A DNA stretch of 64,000 nt from the NCBI RefSeq assembly GCF_900109745.1, contig NZ_FOAV01000001.1, positions 682,001 to 746,000 of the forward strand, in the 5' to 3' direction. This DNA comes from Roseateles sp. YR242 (lineage in GTDB: Bacteria > Pseudomonadota > Gammaproteobacteria > Burkholderiales > Burkholderiaceae_C). Each line of letters starts with the position of its first letter. Positions within the stretch are counted from its first letter, which is position 1. A program made the translations under genes and the position numbers. Under the pieces are notes generated by a model. That model ran no database searches. It was not told where the DNA came from and worked only from the letters and a program-made list of their open reading frames with translations. This document shows positions 35,062 to 43,191 of the stretch, piece by piece.

Positions 35062-36921
35062 TCAAGCTTTCTGCACCAGCGCCATCACCTCTTCGAAGGA
35101 GTAGGCCGTGTGATGTGGCCGCTCATTGGCGATCGGGTTGTGGGTTGCTTGTCCAGCGGGCATCACCATTACGACATGCGCTGCCGGCAACTCCGACAGG
35201 CATTGGTTGAGCAGCACGCTGTCCTGCGCCAATTGTTCGTCCACGGCCGCGCCCACGACAAACACGGTTCCGATCGCTTCGAGCTTCGCTTCGTCCGGCG
35301 GTCCGGTCAGTTCCTGTGCGGTGACATGACGAGCGTCGAAGCGGCCATCACGCAGCACCCGCACCAGGATTTCGGCCATCAGGTGGGCGCCTCGGCCCCC
35401 CATGCTCACGCACAGCATGACCGAACCGGCGGGCACATCCATCGCGCCCTGCCAGCGGCCTTCGGTGTTGAGACGGTCCTGCCGCATGCGCAGGCCCAGG
35501 TCGCTGCCGTCCAGCACGGCGCCAGCCCGTCGCCGGGCATGCGGGGCGTGGGTGAGCGCCGCAAACACCTGCAGGATGACCTGCTGCGCGGCCAGACGCT
35601 GTTCGGGGCTGATGAGGTTCTGCTCCATGTCCTGCCGCGCCAGGTCCAGCGCCGGCATCACCACCTTGTCGCAGTAGGTGGCCAGCGTCCGGCGTTTCAG
35701 GAAGGCACGCGCGTTGGCCACGATCTCCACGGCGTCGCCGCTGAGACTGCGCTGGTAGAACCGTTGCGAGAGGTCCAGCGCCGGGGCATCGCCCAGGAGC
35801 ACGTCCAGGAAGGACAACGCCGCCACATGCCGGCCCGCCACCACCAGGCACAGGGTCAGCGGCGTGGACAGCAGCAGCCCGACCGGCCCCCACAACGCAC
35901 TCCAGAAGATGGCGGAGACCACTACCGAGAACGGCGACAGGCCGGTGGCGTGGCCGTACAGCTGGGGCTCGATCACGTGCGCCACCACCACCTCCACTGC
36001 CAGGAAGATCAGCAGCGTCGACCACATCAGGTCCCAGCCGGGCGCCATGGCGGCGGACATCACCCCGGCGCACACCGCAGCGGCCGGGAAGCCCACATAG
36101 GGGATGAAGCGCAGCAGGCCGGCCAGCACCGCCCAGATCATGGCGTGCGGCACACCCATGGCAAACAGCAGCAGGCCAATCACCAGGCCCACGCCCACAT
36201 TCACCAGGAACTGCGAGACGAAATAGCGCGACAGCCGCTGCCCCGCGTCATTGAAGGCGCTGGTGGCCGCGCGCACATCACGCCCGCCCACCAGCCGGAT
36301 CATCCGGTCCCGCAGGGCGTCCTGCTCCAGCAGAGCAAACACCAGCACCAGCACCACGATGCCCACCACGCCTACCGGGCCCCAGACGGCGGCCAGGAAC
36401 TGGCGTATGAGAGTGGCGCTGCTCTCCGCTTGGCGCTCGGTGGGCCGGTCGGCGGACCGGTCCGCAGGCTCATCCGCTGCTGCATTGGCATCCGCATTTG
36501 GCCCTGCACGGCCCCCGGACGGCACCGCCATGTCCCCGATCATCCGCCCTGCCCGCCCCTGGGCTTCGTGCAGCTGATCCAGGGTCAGCATCCGCAGCTG
36601 GGCTACCTTGGCGCGCACATTGGCCTCGTAGGCCGGCAGTTCGCGCGACATGGCGCCGAGTTGCACCAGGATGACCATCGCGATGCCGCTCACCACCAGC
36701 CCGGCCAGTGTCAGCGTTCCGATGGCGGCCGTGGTCTGGTTCAGGCCCAGGCTGCGGAGCTTGCGCACCACCGGCGCCATCAAAAAGCTCAACATGCCGG
36801 CCAGCGTGATGGGTTCCAGCACGTCGCGGCCCAGGTACAGCACGGCCAGCACTCCCAGCCCGACCAGCAGTTTCACGGCCAGCGGCGTCGCTGCCGTCGG
36901 CTTAGAAGTCGCGTTGTGCAT
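35062..36921 (-). CDS. AI-2E family transporter with long C-terminal extension
   Basis: A 619-residue protein. Residues about 1-365 are the AI-2E (PerM/TqsA-like) permease, with hydrophobic segments such as LLVGLGVLAVLYLGRDVLEP, VGIVVLVLVFALLEQDALRD and AVLAGLLRFIPYVGFPAAA, plus the family block VVAHVIEPQLYGHATGLSPF. After about residue 370 there are roughly 250 mostly soluble residues, including a FDARHVTAQELTGPPDEA-type segment and a strand-rich AAHVVMVMPAGQA, which exceed the usual family length of about 350. The start at 36921 lies 2 bases after the GNAT gene stop. The substrate is unknown. Confidence 0.87.
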   Translation of the reverse strand: MHNATSKPTAATPLAVKLLVGLGVLAVLYLGRDVLEPITLAGMLSFLMAPVVRKLRSLGLNQTTAAIGTLTLAGLVVSGIAMVILVQLGAMSRELPAYEANVRAKVAQLRMLTLDQLHEAQGRAGRMIGDMAVPSGGRAGPNADANAAADEPADRSADRPTERQAESSATLIRQFLAAVWGPVGVVGIVVLVLVFALLEQDALRDRMIRLVGGRDVRAATSAFNDAGQRLSRYFVSQFLVNVGVGLVIGLLLFAMGVPHAMIWAVLAGLLRFIPYVGFPAAAVCAGVMSAAMAPGWDLMWSTLLIFLAVEVVVAHVIEPQLYGHATGLSPFSVVVSAIFWSALWGPVGLLLSTPLTLCLVVAGRHVAALSFLDVLLGDAPALDLSQRFYQRSLSGDAVEIVANARAFLKRRTLATYCDKVVMPALDLARQDMEQNLISPEQRLAAQQVILQVFAALTHAPHARRRAGAVLDGSDLGLRMRQDRLNTEGRWQGAMDVPAGSVMLCVSMGGRGAHLMAEILVRVLRDGRFDARHVTAQELTGPPDEAKLEAIGTVFVVGAAVDEQLAQDSVLLNQCLSELPAAHVVMVMPAGQATHNPIANERPHHTAYSFEEVMALVQKA

Positions 36922-36923
36922 GA

Positions 36924-37388
36924 TCAGGCGACCTTCTTGGCCATGAAGACGCTGTTCGGGTCTTCTGCGTAGTCGCCAAACGGGCCGCACCGCTGGTAGC
37001 CCATGCGCTCATACAGGCCGATCGCTTCGGGCTGAAGATATCCCGTCTCCAGCGTGAACTGCCGGGCGCCGCGTGCCCGAGCCTGCGTTTCCAGCACCTC
37101 CAGCAAGGACCGGGCAATGCCCTGGCCCCGATGGGAGGGCTTGGTATACATGCGCTTGAGCTCGGCAAACGCCGGCCCGACGACGATGGCGCCGCAGCCG
37201 ACGGCCGCGCCCTCAGCATCCCGCGCCACGGCAAACACCACGTTGGGCTGCGAGAGCGCCGTCATGTCGATCCCGTGGTGGCTCTCCGCCGGGTACAGGG
37301 GCACCTGATACGCGTCCAGCGCTTCGATGAGCGCGAGAACGTCAGGCTGATGGGCGGGTTCGATGGCGATGGAGATGGCGGTGGACAT
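36924..37388 (-). CDS. GNAT family N-acetyltransferase
   Basis: A 154-residue single-domain acetyltransferase. The acetyl-CoA binding motif A is LKRMYTKPSHRGQGIARSLL (R-G-x-G-x-A), followed by FTLETGYLQPEAIGLYERMG and YQRCGPFGDYAEDPNSVFM, typical of small-molecule or protein GNATs of the YjcF/PhnO-like kind. The acceptor is unknown. The start MSTAISIAIEP at 37388 is preferred to an ATG five codons earlier. It is followed after 2 bases by the AI-2E family gene, so the two are probably in one transcript. Confidence 0.9.
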   Translation of the reverse strand: MSTAISIAIEPAHQPDVLALIEALDAYQVPLYPAESHHGIDMTALSQPNVVFAVARDAEGAAVGCGAIVVGPAFAELKRMYTKPSHRGQGIARSLLEVLETQARARGARQFTLETGYLQPEAIGLYERMGYQRCGPFGDYAEDPNSVFMAKKVA

Positions 37389-37478
37389 GCGGCATGGGGC
37401 CATAAAGACGGCCGGCGGGGATCAGGGATTTTCCGTGCCGCGAGTCTAAGGGAACCGCCGGCCTGGCCGCGCGCGTGC

Positions 37479-39020
37479 TCAGGCCACGCGGAACACCGAC
37501 ACCACTTCCGACAGCCGCTGCGCCTGTTCCTGCAGCGACGTGGAAGCCGCGCTCGACTCTTCCACCAGCGCCGCGTTCTGCTGCGTCATCTGGTCCAACT
37601 GGGCCACGGCCTGGTTGACCTGATGGATGCCATCACGCTGCTCGTTGGAGGCCGAGGCGATCTCGCCCATCAGGTCCGTCACCCGACGCACGCTGGTGAC
37701 GATTTCTTCCATGCTCTGGCCCGCCTGGGCCACGTCATCGGTCCCGGCCTCCACCGTTTCCACTGACCTGGCAATCAGGCCCTTGATCTCACGGGCCGCC
37801 TCGGCACTGCGCTGCGCCAGCGCGCGCACTTCGGAAGCCACCACGGCAAAGCCCTTGCCATGCTCACCCGCGCGGGCCGCTTCCACAGCCGCATTCAGCG
37901 CCAGGATGTTGGTCTGGAAAGCGATCCCGTCGATGGCACCGATGATGTCGGCAATACGGCGCGAAGCCTCACTGATGCTCGCCATGCGCTGCACCACCTG
38001 CCCCACCACCTCACCACCCCGGGTGGCCGCCGCTGCGGCATGGGTGGCCAGCTGGTTGGCCTGGCGCGCGGTGTCGGCGGATTGGGCCACCGTGCCGGTG
38101 AGCTCTTCCATGCTGGAGGCGGTCTGCTCCAGGTTGGAAGCGGTCTGCTCGGTCCGGGCGGACAGGTCCAGGTTGCCTGAGGAGATCTGCGACGAAGCGG
38201 TCGATACGGCGTCCACGCCATGGCGCACCTCCCCCACCACCTGCCGCAGTTGCCCCACCATGCGTGAGAGCGCTCCTTGCAGTTGGGCCACTTCGTCATG
38301 GCCGCGGGCCGCCAGCGTACCGCGCAGGTCCCCCTGCGCCACCGCTTCGGCCAGCTTCACCGAGGCCGCCAGGCGACCCACGATGGCGCGCGTGATGGCC
38401 ACGGCCATCACCAGGCTCAGCACCATGGCGGCCAGCGTCAGGCCGCCGATGACCCACCGGCTGCGCGCAGCAATGTCCACGCTCTGCTGGTTGGCGGCTT
38501 CGCTGCCGTCGCTTTCCAGCTGGATCATGCGCTCGATGCCCTTGAGCACCACGTCGTAGCCCGCCTGCCCGTCCTTGATCGCCTGCATGGAACCCGCGTG
38601 GTCATTGCGCCGGTTGACTTCCACCACCTTGTCACTCAACACGGTGTAGGCCTGCCAGCTGTTGCGGATCTGGCGGACGGTGTCGAGTTCCTCCGGCGTG
38701 CTGGAGAGCTTTTCTTCGTCCTGGATGCTCTTGAGCACATCGGCGCGCACATCCAGCAGGCCCTTCTCGTTCTGACCCCGGTCCGCATCGGTGGAGAGCA
38801 GCAGGCGATATTCCTTCATCCGGTGGCGGATGAACTGATAACGAATGACCTGCGCTGCCGACAGCGACGGCATCCAGTTGCTACCGACCGCCGTGGCCGC
38901 GTCGCTCACACGCGAGAGTTGAAACAGGCCCGTACCGCCCATCACCGCCGTGAGCAGCACCACGCTCATGAACGCCAACCCGAGCTTGGCACCCACGCTC
39001 AATCGGTCCAACCAGTTCAT
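37479..39020 (-). CDS. Methyl-accepting chemotaxis protein
   Basis: A 513-residue chemoreceptor. TM1 is at residues about 12-32 ([20 protein letters not shown]), a four-helix-bundle-type periplasmic sensor spans about 35-188, TM2 is near 190-212 ([20 protein letters not shown]), followed by a HAMP linker and the signalling domain. The hairpin tip is [20 protein letters not shown], which binds CheA/CheW. There is no C-terminal NWETF-type pentapeptide; it ends VSVFRVA. The ligand is unknown. I found no sigma-28 box upstream. It is a single gene. Confidence 0.95.
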   Translation of the reverse strand: MNWLDRLSVGAKLGLAFMSVVLLTAVMGGTGLFQLSRVSDAATAVGSNWMPSLSAAQVIRYQFIRHRMKEYRLLLSTDADRGQNEKGLLDVRADVLKSIQDEEKLSSTPEELDTVRQIRNSWQAYTVLSDKVVEVNRRNDHAGSMQAIKDGQAGYDVVLKGIERMIQLESDGSEAANQQSVDIAARSRWVIGGLTLAAMVLSLVMAVAITRAIVGRLAASVKLAEAVAQGDLRGTLAARGHDEVAQLQGALSRMVGQLRQVVGEVRHGVDAVSTASSQISSGNLDLSARTEQTASNLEQTASSMEELTGTVAQSADTARQANQLATHAAAAATRGGEVVGQVVQRMASISEASRRIADIIGAIDGIAFQTNILALNAAVEAARAGEHGKGFAVVASEVRALAQRSAEAAREIKGLIARSVETVEAGTDDVAQAGQSMEEIVTSVRRVTDLMGEIASASNEQRDGIHQVNQAVAQLDQMTQQNAALVEESSAASTSLQEQAQRLSEVVSVFRVA

Positions 39021-39157
39021 CGCTACTTCCCTCTTGATCGTTGAAAAATTGTTGTGCGCATGGCGCCTCCCGGCACCATGAAAATGGCCCCGGCAACACT
39101 AGGCCGCCGAGGCCGCAGACGTCCACACGGATGGCGCTCAGCCACCCGCAGCCGGCA

Positions 39158-40789
39158 TCAGATTTCCTTCAGCAGCGTCTCGGCAATGCGCAGGCTCAAC
39201 GCCGCACCCGTCAGCGTCGGGTTCATGCACGAGGCCGAAGGCATCACACCAGTGCCAGCGATGAAGAAGTTCGGATGGTCGTGGGTGCGGCAGTCACGGT
39301 CCACCACCGAATCCTTCGGGTCGTCGCCCATGATGGTCGTGCCCATGATGTGCTGGCGATCCTGATGGCCGGTGTCCATCTTGAGAATGTCGGCGTTCAT
39401 CAGCTTGGCCATCTTCTGCAGGTCCTTGACCGCGAAGTCACGGCCTGCATTCCAGTAGTCGTTGACGCTGTAGTAGATCTCCGGCACCGGGATGCCCAGC
39501 GCGTCCTTGTGCGTCTTGCTGGGCACGATGCGGTTTTGCGGCTGGGCTTCGGTCTCGAAGTCCACCGCCACGTTCAGCGAACGGGCGGACTGGCGACGAA
39601 TCTCCTCGTCCAGCTTCGATCCCATCACGCCCTTGGCCAGCAGGCCTGCGGCGATCTGCTGCGTCGGCACGGTGTTGCGGAACTTGGTCTTGTAACTGGG
39701 GATGTCCTTGCGGAATGCGCCATCGCGGTAGTTCAGGTAGACCAGCAGCTCGGTCGGCCCCTGGCCCGGCCACACATCCTCATTCATCATGATGTTCATG
39801 CTGATGCCGGTGTGGCCCATCAGGTTGCGGCCCACTTGGTCGGAGGAGTTGGCGATGCCGTTCGGATACTTCTCCGAGGTCGACATCAGCAGCAGCTTGG
39901 GGCCTTCGATCGCGTACGCGGCCAGCACGAAGTGGCGTGCTGTCAGCGCCACGCTGGTGCCGTCGGGTTTCTTGTAATGCACCCGCGTGATCTTGCCGTC
40001 GTCACCCGCCTCGATGCGGTAGACCACCGCGTTCTCCAGCAGCTTGGCGCCGGCACGTTCGGCCTCATCGATGTGCATCGAGCCGTCGTACTTCGCACCG
40101 ATCGGGCAGACCGGATTGCAGTTGTTGTTGCCGGCACAGACCGGCCGGTTGCCGTAGGGGCGCGAGGCGCGGCCGTGCGGCTCGATGACCGGGTTGTAGC
40201 CGCCCGGCTTGAGCATGTCGGCCACCCGCTTCATGAAGTAGGGCTCGTTGAGCGGCTTCATCGGGAAAGGCTTGGAGCGCGGCGGGCTGGCCTCACCACC
40301 GTGGCCGCTTTCGTCCTGGCCGTCCTGGCCGGACACGCCCAGTTCCTCTTCCGCCTGGCAGTAGTAGGGCTCCAGATCGTCATAGCCGATCGGCCAGTCG
40401 CGGCCCCGGCCATACAGGCTCTTGAGCTTGAAGTCGTTCGGGATCATGCGCCACAGCGCCGAGCCGAAGTGCCAGGTGGTCCCGCCCACCACACGCAGGT
40501 ACTTGGTCGGATAGGCCACCGGACCGGTCTGGCGCAGGTAAGGCCCGTAGGTGGACGGGATGTGTGGCGGATTCGGGAATGGCGAGCCCGCGCCCTGAAG
40601 CTTCATGTTGGCCAGCGAGAGCTTGACCGGCGCGTTGCGGAAGGTTTCCACCACGTCGGCGCGGCGCACGCGCGGCCCGGCTTCAAGAATGATGACGGAC
40701 TTGCCCGCCTTGGCGATGCGGCTGGCGATCAGGCCGCCCATCACCCCGGACCCGATGACGATCAGGTCGGCGTCGTACTGTTGGCTCAT
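39158..40789 (-). CDS. GMC-family FAD dehydrogenase, flavoprotein subunit of a membrane-bound sugar/alcohol dehydrogenase
   Basis: A 543-residue flavoprotein. The FAD-binding motif is VIGSGVMGGLIASRIAKAG at residues 11-29. CAGNNNCNPVC (C-x5-C-x3-C) matches the 3Fe-4S site known in FAD-dependent glucose and fructose dehydrogenases. The C-terminal GMC block is FFIAGTGVMPSASCMNPTLT. The nearest groups are gluconate 2-dehydrogenase and fructose/sorbitol dehydrogenase catalytic subunits; the substrate cannot be fixed from sequence. It is translationally coupled to the small subunit by a 4-base overlap. It has no signal of its own and is probably exported together with the Tat-tagged subunit. Confidence 0.9.
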   Translation of the reverse strand: MSQQYDADLIVIGSGVMGGLIASRIAKAGKSVIILEAGPRVRRADVVETFRNAPVKLSLANMKLQGAGSPFPNPPHIPSTYGPYLRQTGPVAYPTKYLRVVGGTTWHFGSALWRMIPNDFKLKSLYGRGRDWPIGYDDLEPYYCQAEEELGVSGQDGQDESGHGGEASPPRSKPFPMKPLNEPYFMKRVADMLKPGGYNPVIEPHGRASRPYGNRPVCAGNNNCNPVCPIGAKYDGSMHIDEAERAGAKLLENAVVYRIEAGDDGKITRVHYKKPDGTSVALTARHFVLAAYAIEGPKLLLMSTSEKYPNGIANSSDQVGRNLMGHTGISMNIMMNEDVWPGQGPTELLVYLNYRDGAFRKDIPSYKTKFRNTVPTQQIAAGLLAKGVMGSKLDEEIRRQSARSLNVAVDFETEAQPQNRIVPSKTHKDALGIPVPEIYYSVNDYWNAGRDFAVKDLQKMAKLMNADILKMDTGHQDRQHIMGTTIMGDDPKDSVVDRDCRTHDHPNFFIAGTGVMPSASCMNPTLTGAALSLRIAETLLKEI

Positions 40790-41430
40790 GACTTGTGTTC
40801 AGTGTTGGGGGCGTGGGCGGGCGTCGTAGCTGGCGTCGTAGCGGGCTTCGTAGCTGGCGTGGTGGCCGGCGTGGTCGCGGCGGTGGACTGGGAGGGCTGT
40901 TCGCCCCAGGAGTCCGGACCGGCGCCGTAGGTCGGGATGACCAGCATGTCCTGGGTGGGCCGGTACATCAGCGCGTTGGCGTAGCTGATGAGTTCGGCGT
41001 CAGCGTCCTGGCCGACGATGCCCAGGTACCAGGCGGAGACGATGCGCGACATCAGCGCACGCAACGGATCCTGGAGCTCCGGCGCCGCCAGCAGCGCGTC
41101 CACATGGGCCGGCTTGCCCGTGTTGATCAGGCCCAGCAGGGCCTGGGCACTGGTGGTGAACTGCGGGTCGCGCTTTTGCAGTGCCGCCTGATAACGGCTG
41201 GCCAGTGCCGGATTCAGCGGCTGGCCCCCCGTCAGAAAAATCGACAGGCTCAGGAAGTCCGCCGCGGACAGGGCCGCGCCGCCCGCGGCCGCTGCGGTGG
41301 CGGCCACACCGCTCTGGCCGGCCAGCAGGCCGACGCCCCCGAGGGCCAGCGCCGCACCGGTCAGCGTCACGCCTTCCAGCAAGTTGCGGCGGGAAAGCTT
41401 GAGGCCCTGGTTGTCTTGTTCGTTCGTCAT
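40786..41430 (-). CDS. Small (gamma) subunit of a membrane-bound FAD dehydrogenase, Tat-exported
   Basis: A 214-residue protein with a twin-arginine signal LSRRNLLEGVTLTGAALALG near residue 12. Behind it is the gluconate 2-dehydrogenase subunit 3/sorbitol dehydrogenase small subunit fold (FLSLSIFLTGGQPLNPALAS; SRIVSAWYLGIVGQDADAEL; YANALMYRPTQDMLVIPTYG). It acts as chaperone and carries the flavoprotein through Tat. The C-terminus is an unusual repeat of TPATTPATKPATTPATTPA, encoded by a 12-15-base repeat at about 40800-40880. It lies 9 bases after the cytochrome gene and overlaps the flavoprotein gene. Confidence 0.88.
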   Translation of the reverse strand: MTNEQDNQGLKLSRRNLLEGVTLTGAALALGGVGLLAGQSGVAATAAAAGGAALSAADFLSLSIFLTGGQPLNPALASRYQAALQKRDPQFTTSAQALLGLINTGKPAHVDALLAAPELQDPLRALMSRIVSAWYLGIVGQDADAELISYANALMYRPTQDMLVIPTYGAGPDSWGEQPSQSTAATTPATTPATKPATTPATTPAHAPNTEHKS

Positions 41431-41439
41431 CGCAACTCC

Positions 41440-42873
41440 TCAATGCGCGCGCTGGCCACGACGGCGCAGCAACGCAATGACTGCAGCCAGCAGCAGCAAG
41501 GCCACCAGCACCATCGCCGGCACCATGGCCGGCCGGGCCTTGACCAGGAAGGGCTTCGGGCCGCCTTCGCGGGCCACCCGCACGTCGTCGGCGCTGACCT
41601 TCACGGCGTGATTGCCATAACGGGTGAGCACGTAATTGCTCAGGTCCGCGATTTCCTGGTCGCTAAGGCGGTCGGTATAGGACGCCTCGTCGCCAAAGGC
41701 CGGCATGAAGTGCGGCTTGCCCTGCACGGTGCGGTTCACGCCATGCAAGATGGTGGCAATGAGGTTGTCCGCACGGTCACCCCCCGTGGCGGTGTTGTTG
41801 AAAAGCGAGGGGTACTCGTTGGAGCTGGTACCGGTGCCATTCGCCTGATGACAATGGGCGCAACTGCCGCTGAACACCCGCCATCCGGCATCGGCACCCT
41901 GGGTCAGACCGCGCATGTCGAATTCATCGTGAGCGGCTTCACCGTAGCCGTAACGCGGCTTGGCGGCGTCCCCGCCCACGGGAGCCACCTGCTTGAGGTA
42001 GGCCACGATGGCCTTGAGATCTTCATCAGGCAGGTGCTGCAGGCTGTGCTCGATCGCCTCGGCCATCGGGCCGGCGGCCTGGGCCTTGCCCTGCACACGG
42101 CCGGTCTTCATGTATTGCAGCAACTCGTCGTCACTCCAGCCACCAACACCCTGCACGGGGTCCGAGGTGATGTTGGGCGCAAACCAGGGGCCGACCGAAC
42201 CGCCCGACAGGAAGGGCTTGCCGACCTGTTCCGCCATCAGCATGTTGCGCGGCGTGTGACAGGCGCTGCAGTGCGCCAGCGCGTTGGACAGGTAGGCGCC
42301 GCGGTTGACCAGCTCCGGCTGCGCAGGGTCGGGCTTGAAGCGCTCGTCCTTGAGGAACAGCGCATTCCAGACCGCCATCGAGGCGCGGATGCTGAAGGGG
42401 AACGGCAGCTTCGTCTCGGCCACGGGCTGGTCGACCGGCTTCACGGCATGCATGAAGTAGGCGTAGAGCGCTTGCGTGTCCGCATCCGTGAGCTGGGTGT
42501 AGGCCGTGTAGGGCATGGCCGGGTACAGATGGGTACCGTCCTTGCGCACCCCTTCACGCAAGGCCGCACGGAACTGCGCCAGCGTGTAGCTGCCAATGCC
42601 ATGGCTCTGGGACGGGGTGATGTTGGTGGCGATGATGTCGCCCATCGGGGACTCGATGCCGTATCCGCCAGCGAATGGCGCCCCTCCCTTGGGGGCGGTG
42701 TGACAGGCCGCGCAATCGGCGGCGATCGACAATTGCCGGCCGCGCTCAATCAGCGCCGCCTCAGGCTTGGCGTCCTGGGTGTCCTGGGCACGGGCCAGGC
42801 CCGGGCAGGCGCACAGCGAGAGCAGCAGTGAAAGCGCTGCGCAGCCCTGTGACTTCATGCTTGTCCATCTCAT
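41440..42873 (-). CDS. Triheme cytochrome c subunit of a membrane-bound dehydrogenase
   Basis: A 477-residue exported cytochrome. The signal peptide is hydrophobic (CAALSLLLSLCACPGLARA). It has three haem c motifs: CAACH, CSACH and CAHCH, spaced through the protein, and ends in a membrane anchor VPAMVLVALLLLAAVIALL. This matches the cytochrome subunit of gluconate/fructose/alcohol dehydrogenases that pass electrons to ubiquinone. The start is uncertain: 42873 (MRWTSMKSQG) or 42858 (MKSQG). It is the first gene of the three-gene dehydrogenase operon. Confidence 0.92.
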   Translation of the reverse strand: MRWTSMKSQGCAALSLLLSLCACPGLARAQDTQDAKPEAALIERGRQLSIAADCAACHTAPKGGAPFAGGYGIESPMGDIIATNITPSQSHGIGSYTLAQFRAALREGVRKDGTHLYPAMPYTAYTQLTDADTQALYAYFMHAVKPVDQPVAETKLPFPFSIRASMAVWNALFLKDERFKPDPAQPELVNRGAYLSNALAHCSACHTPRNMLMAEQVGKPFLSGGSVGPWFAPNITSDPVQGVGGWSDDELLQYMKTGRVQGKAQAAGPMAEAIEHSLQHLPDEDLKAIVAYLKQVAPVGGDAAKPRYGYGEAAHDEFDMRGLTQGADAGWRVFSGSCAHCHQANGTGTSSNEYPSLFNNTATGGDRADNLIATILHGVNRTVQGKPHFMPAFGDEASYTDRLSDQEIADLSNYVLTRYGNHAVKVSADDVRVAREGGPKPFLVKARPAMVPAMVLVALLLLAAVIALLRRRGQRAH

Positions 42874-43191
42874 CGTTTTCGACTCGTCCTCGGTGTTGGG
42901 GCGGCCCTCTCCACTGAGAGACCCACGCGCAATATGGGCGCAAGCCCTCTCGGGAGCCACCCACCTTTGGAGGAGTTTCCGTACGCCTGCTTCGGCTTGG
43001 ACAAAGCAAACAGCCGTCTAACGCACGATTCGTGAAGATTGGTTGCTGCAGCGCACAAGCGCTTGATTTGGACTGGTGGTCGCCCGGATAGAGGCAAGCG
43101 TTGCCCGCAGCGCACACAATTTGTTGCGCATGCACATCGGGCGGCCGGGCGAAAGTCCCACAGCGCCACTCGGGCATAGACGCCTGGCGAA
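42874..43191. other. 318-base intergenic region between P-type ATPase and cytochrome genes
   Basis: No open frame with protein-like sequence is seen. It should hold the promoter of the dehydrogenase operon (minus strand) and the 3' end of the ATPase transcript. The only structure noticed is a small palindrome CACGA-T-TCGTG at 43024-43034, about 150 bases upstream of the cytochrome start. No convincing -35/-10 pair or intrinsic terminator was found. Confidence 0.5.

Noticed and set aside
35017-36972. 651-codon plus-strand open frame opposite the AI-2E family gene
   Set aside because: His/Gln/Arg-rich translation, no family features, fully overlaps a clear membrane protein gene; typical of high-GC antisense frames. 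The same holds for the long plus-strand frames at 39041-40930 and 40795-42831.
39021-39120. Possible sigma-28 promoter for the chemoreceptor gene
   Set aside because: Searched because of the function; no box with TAAA and GCCGATAA halves at correct spacing.
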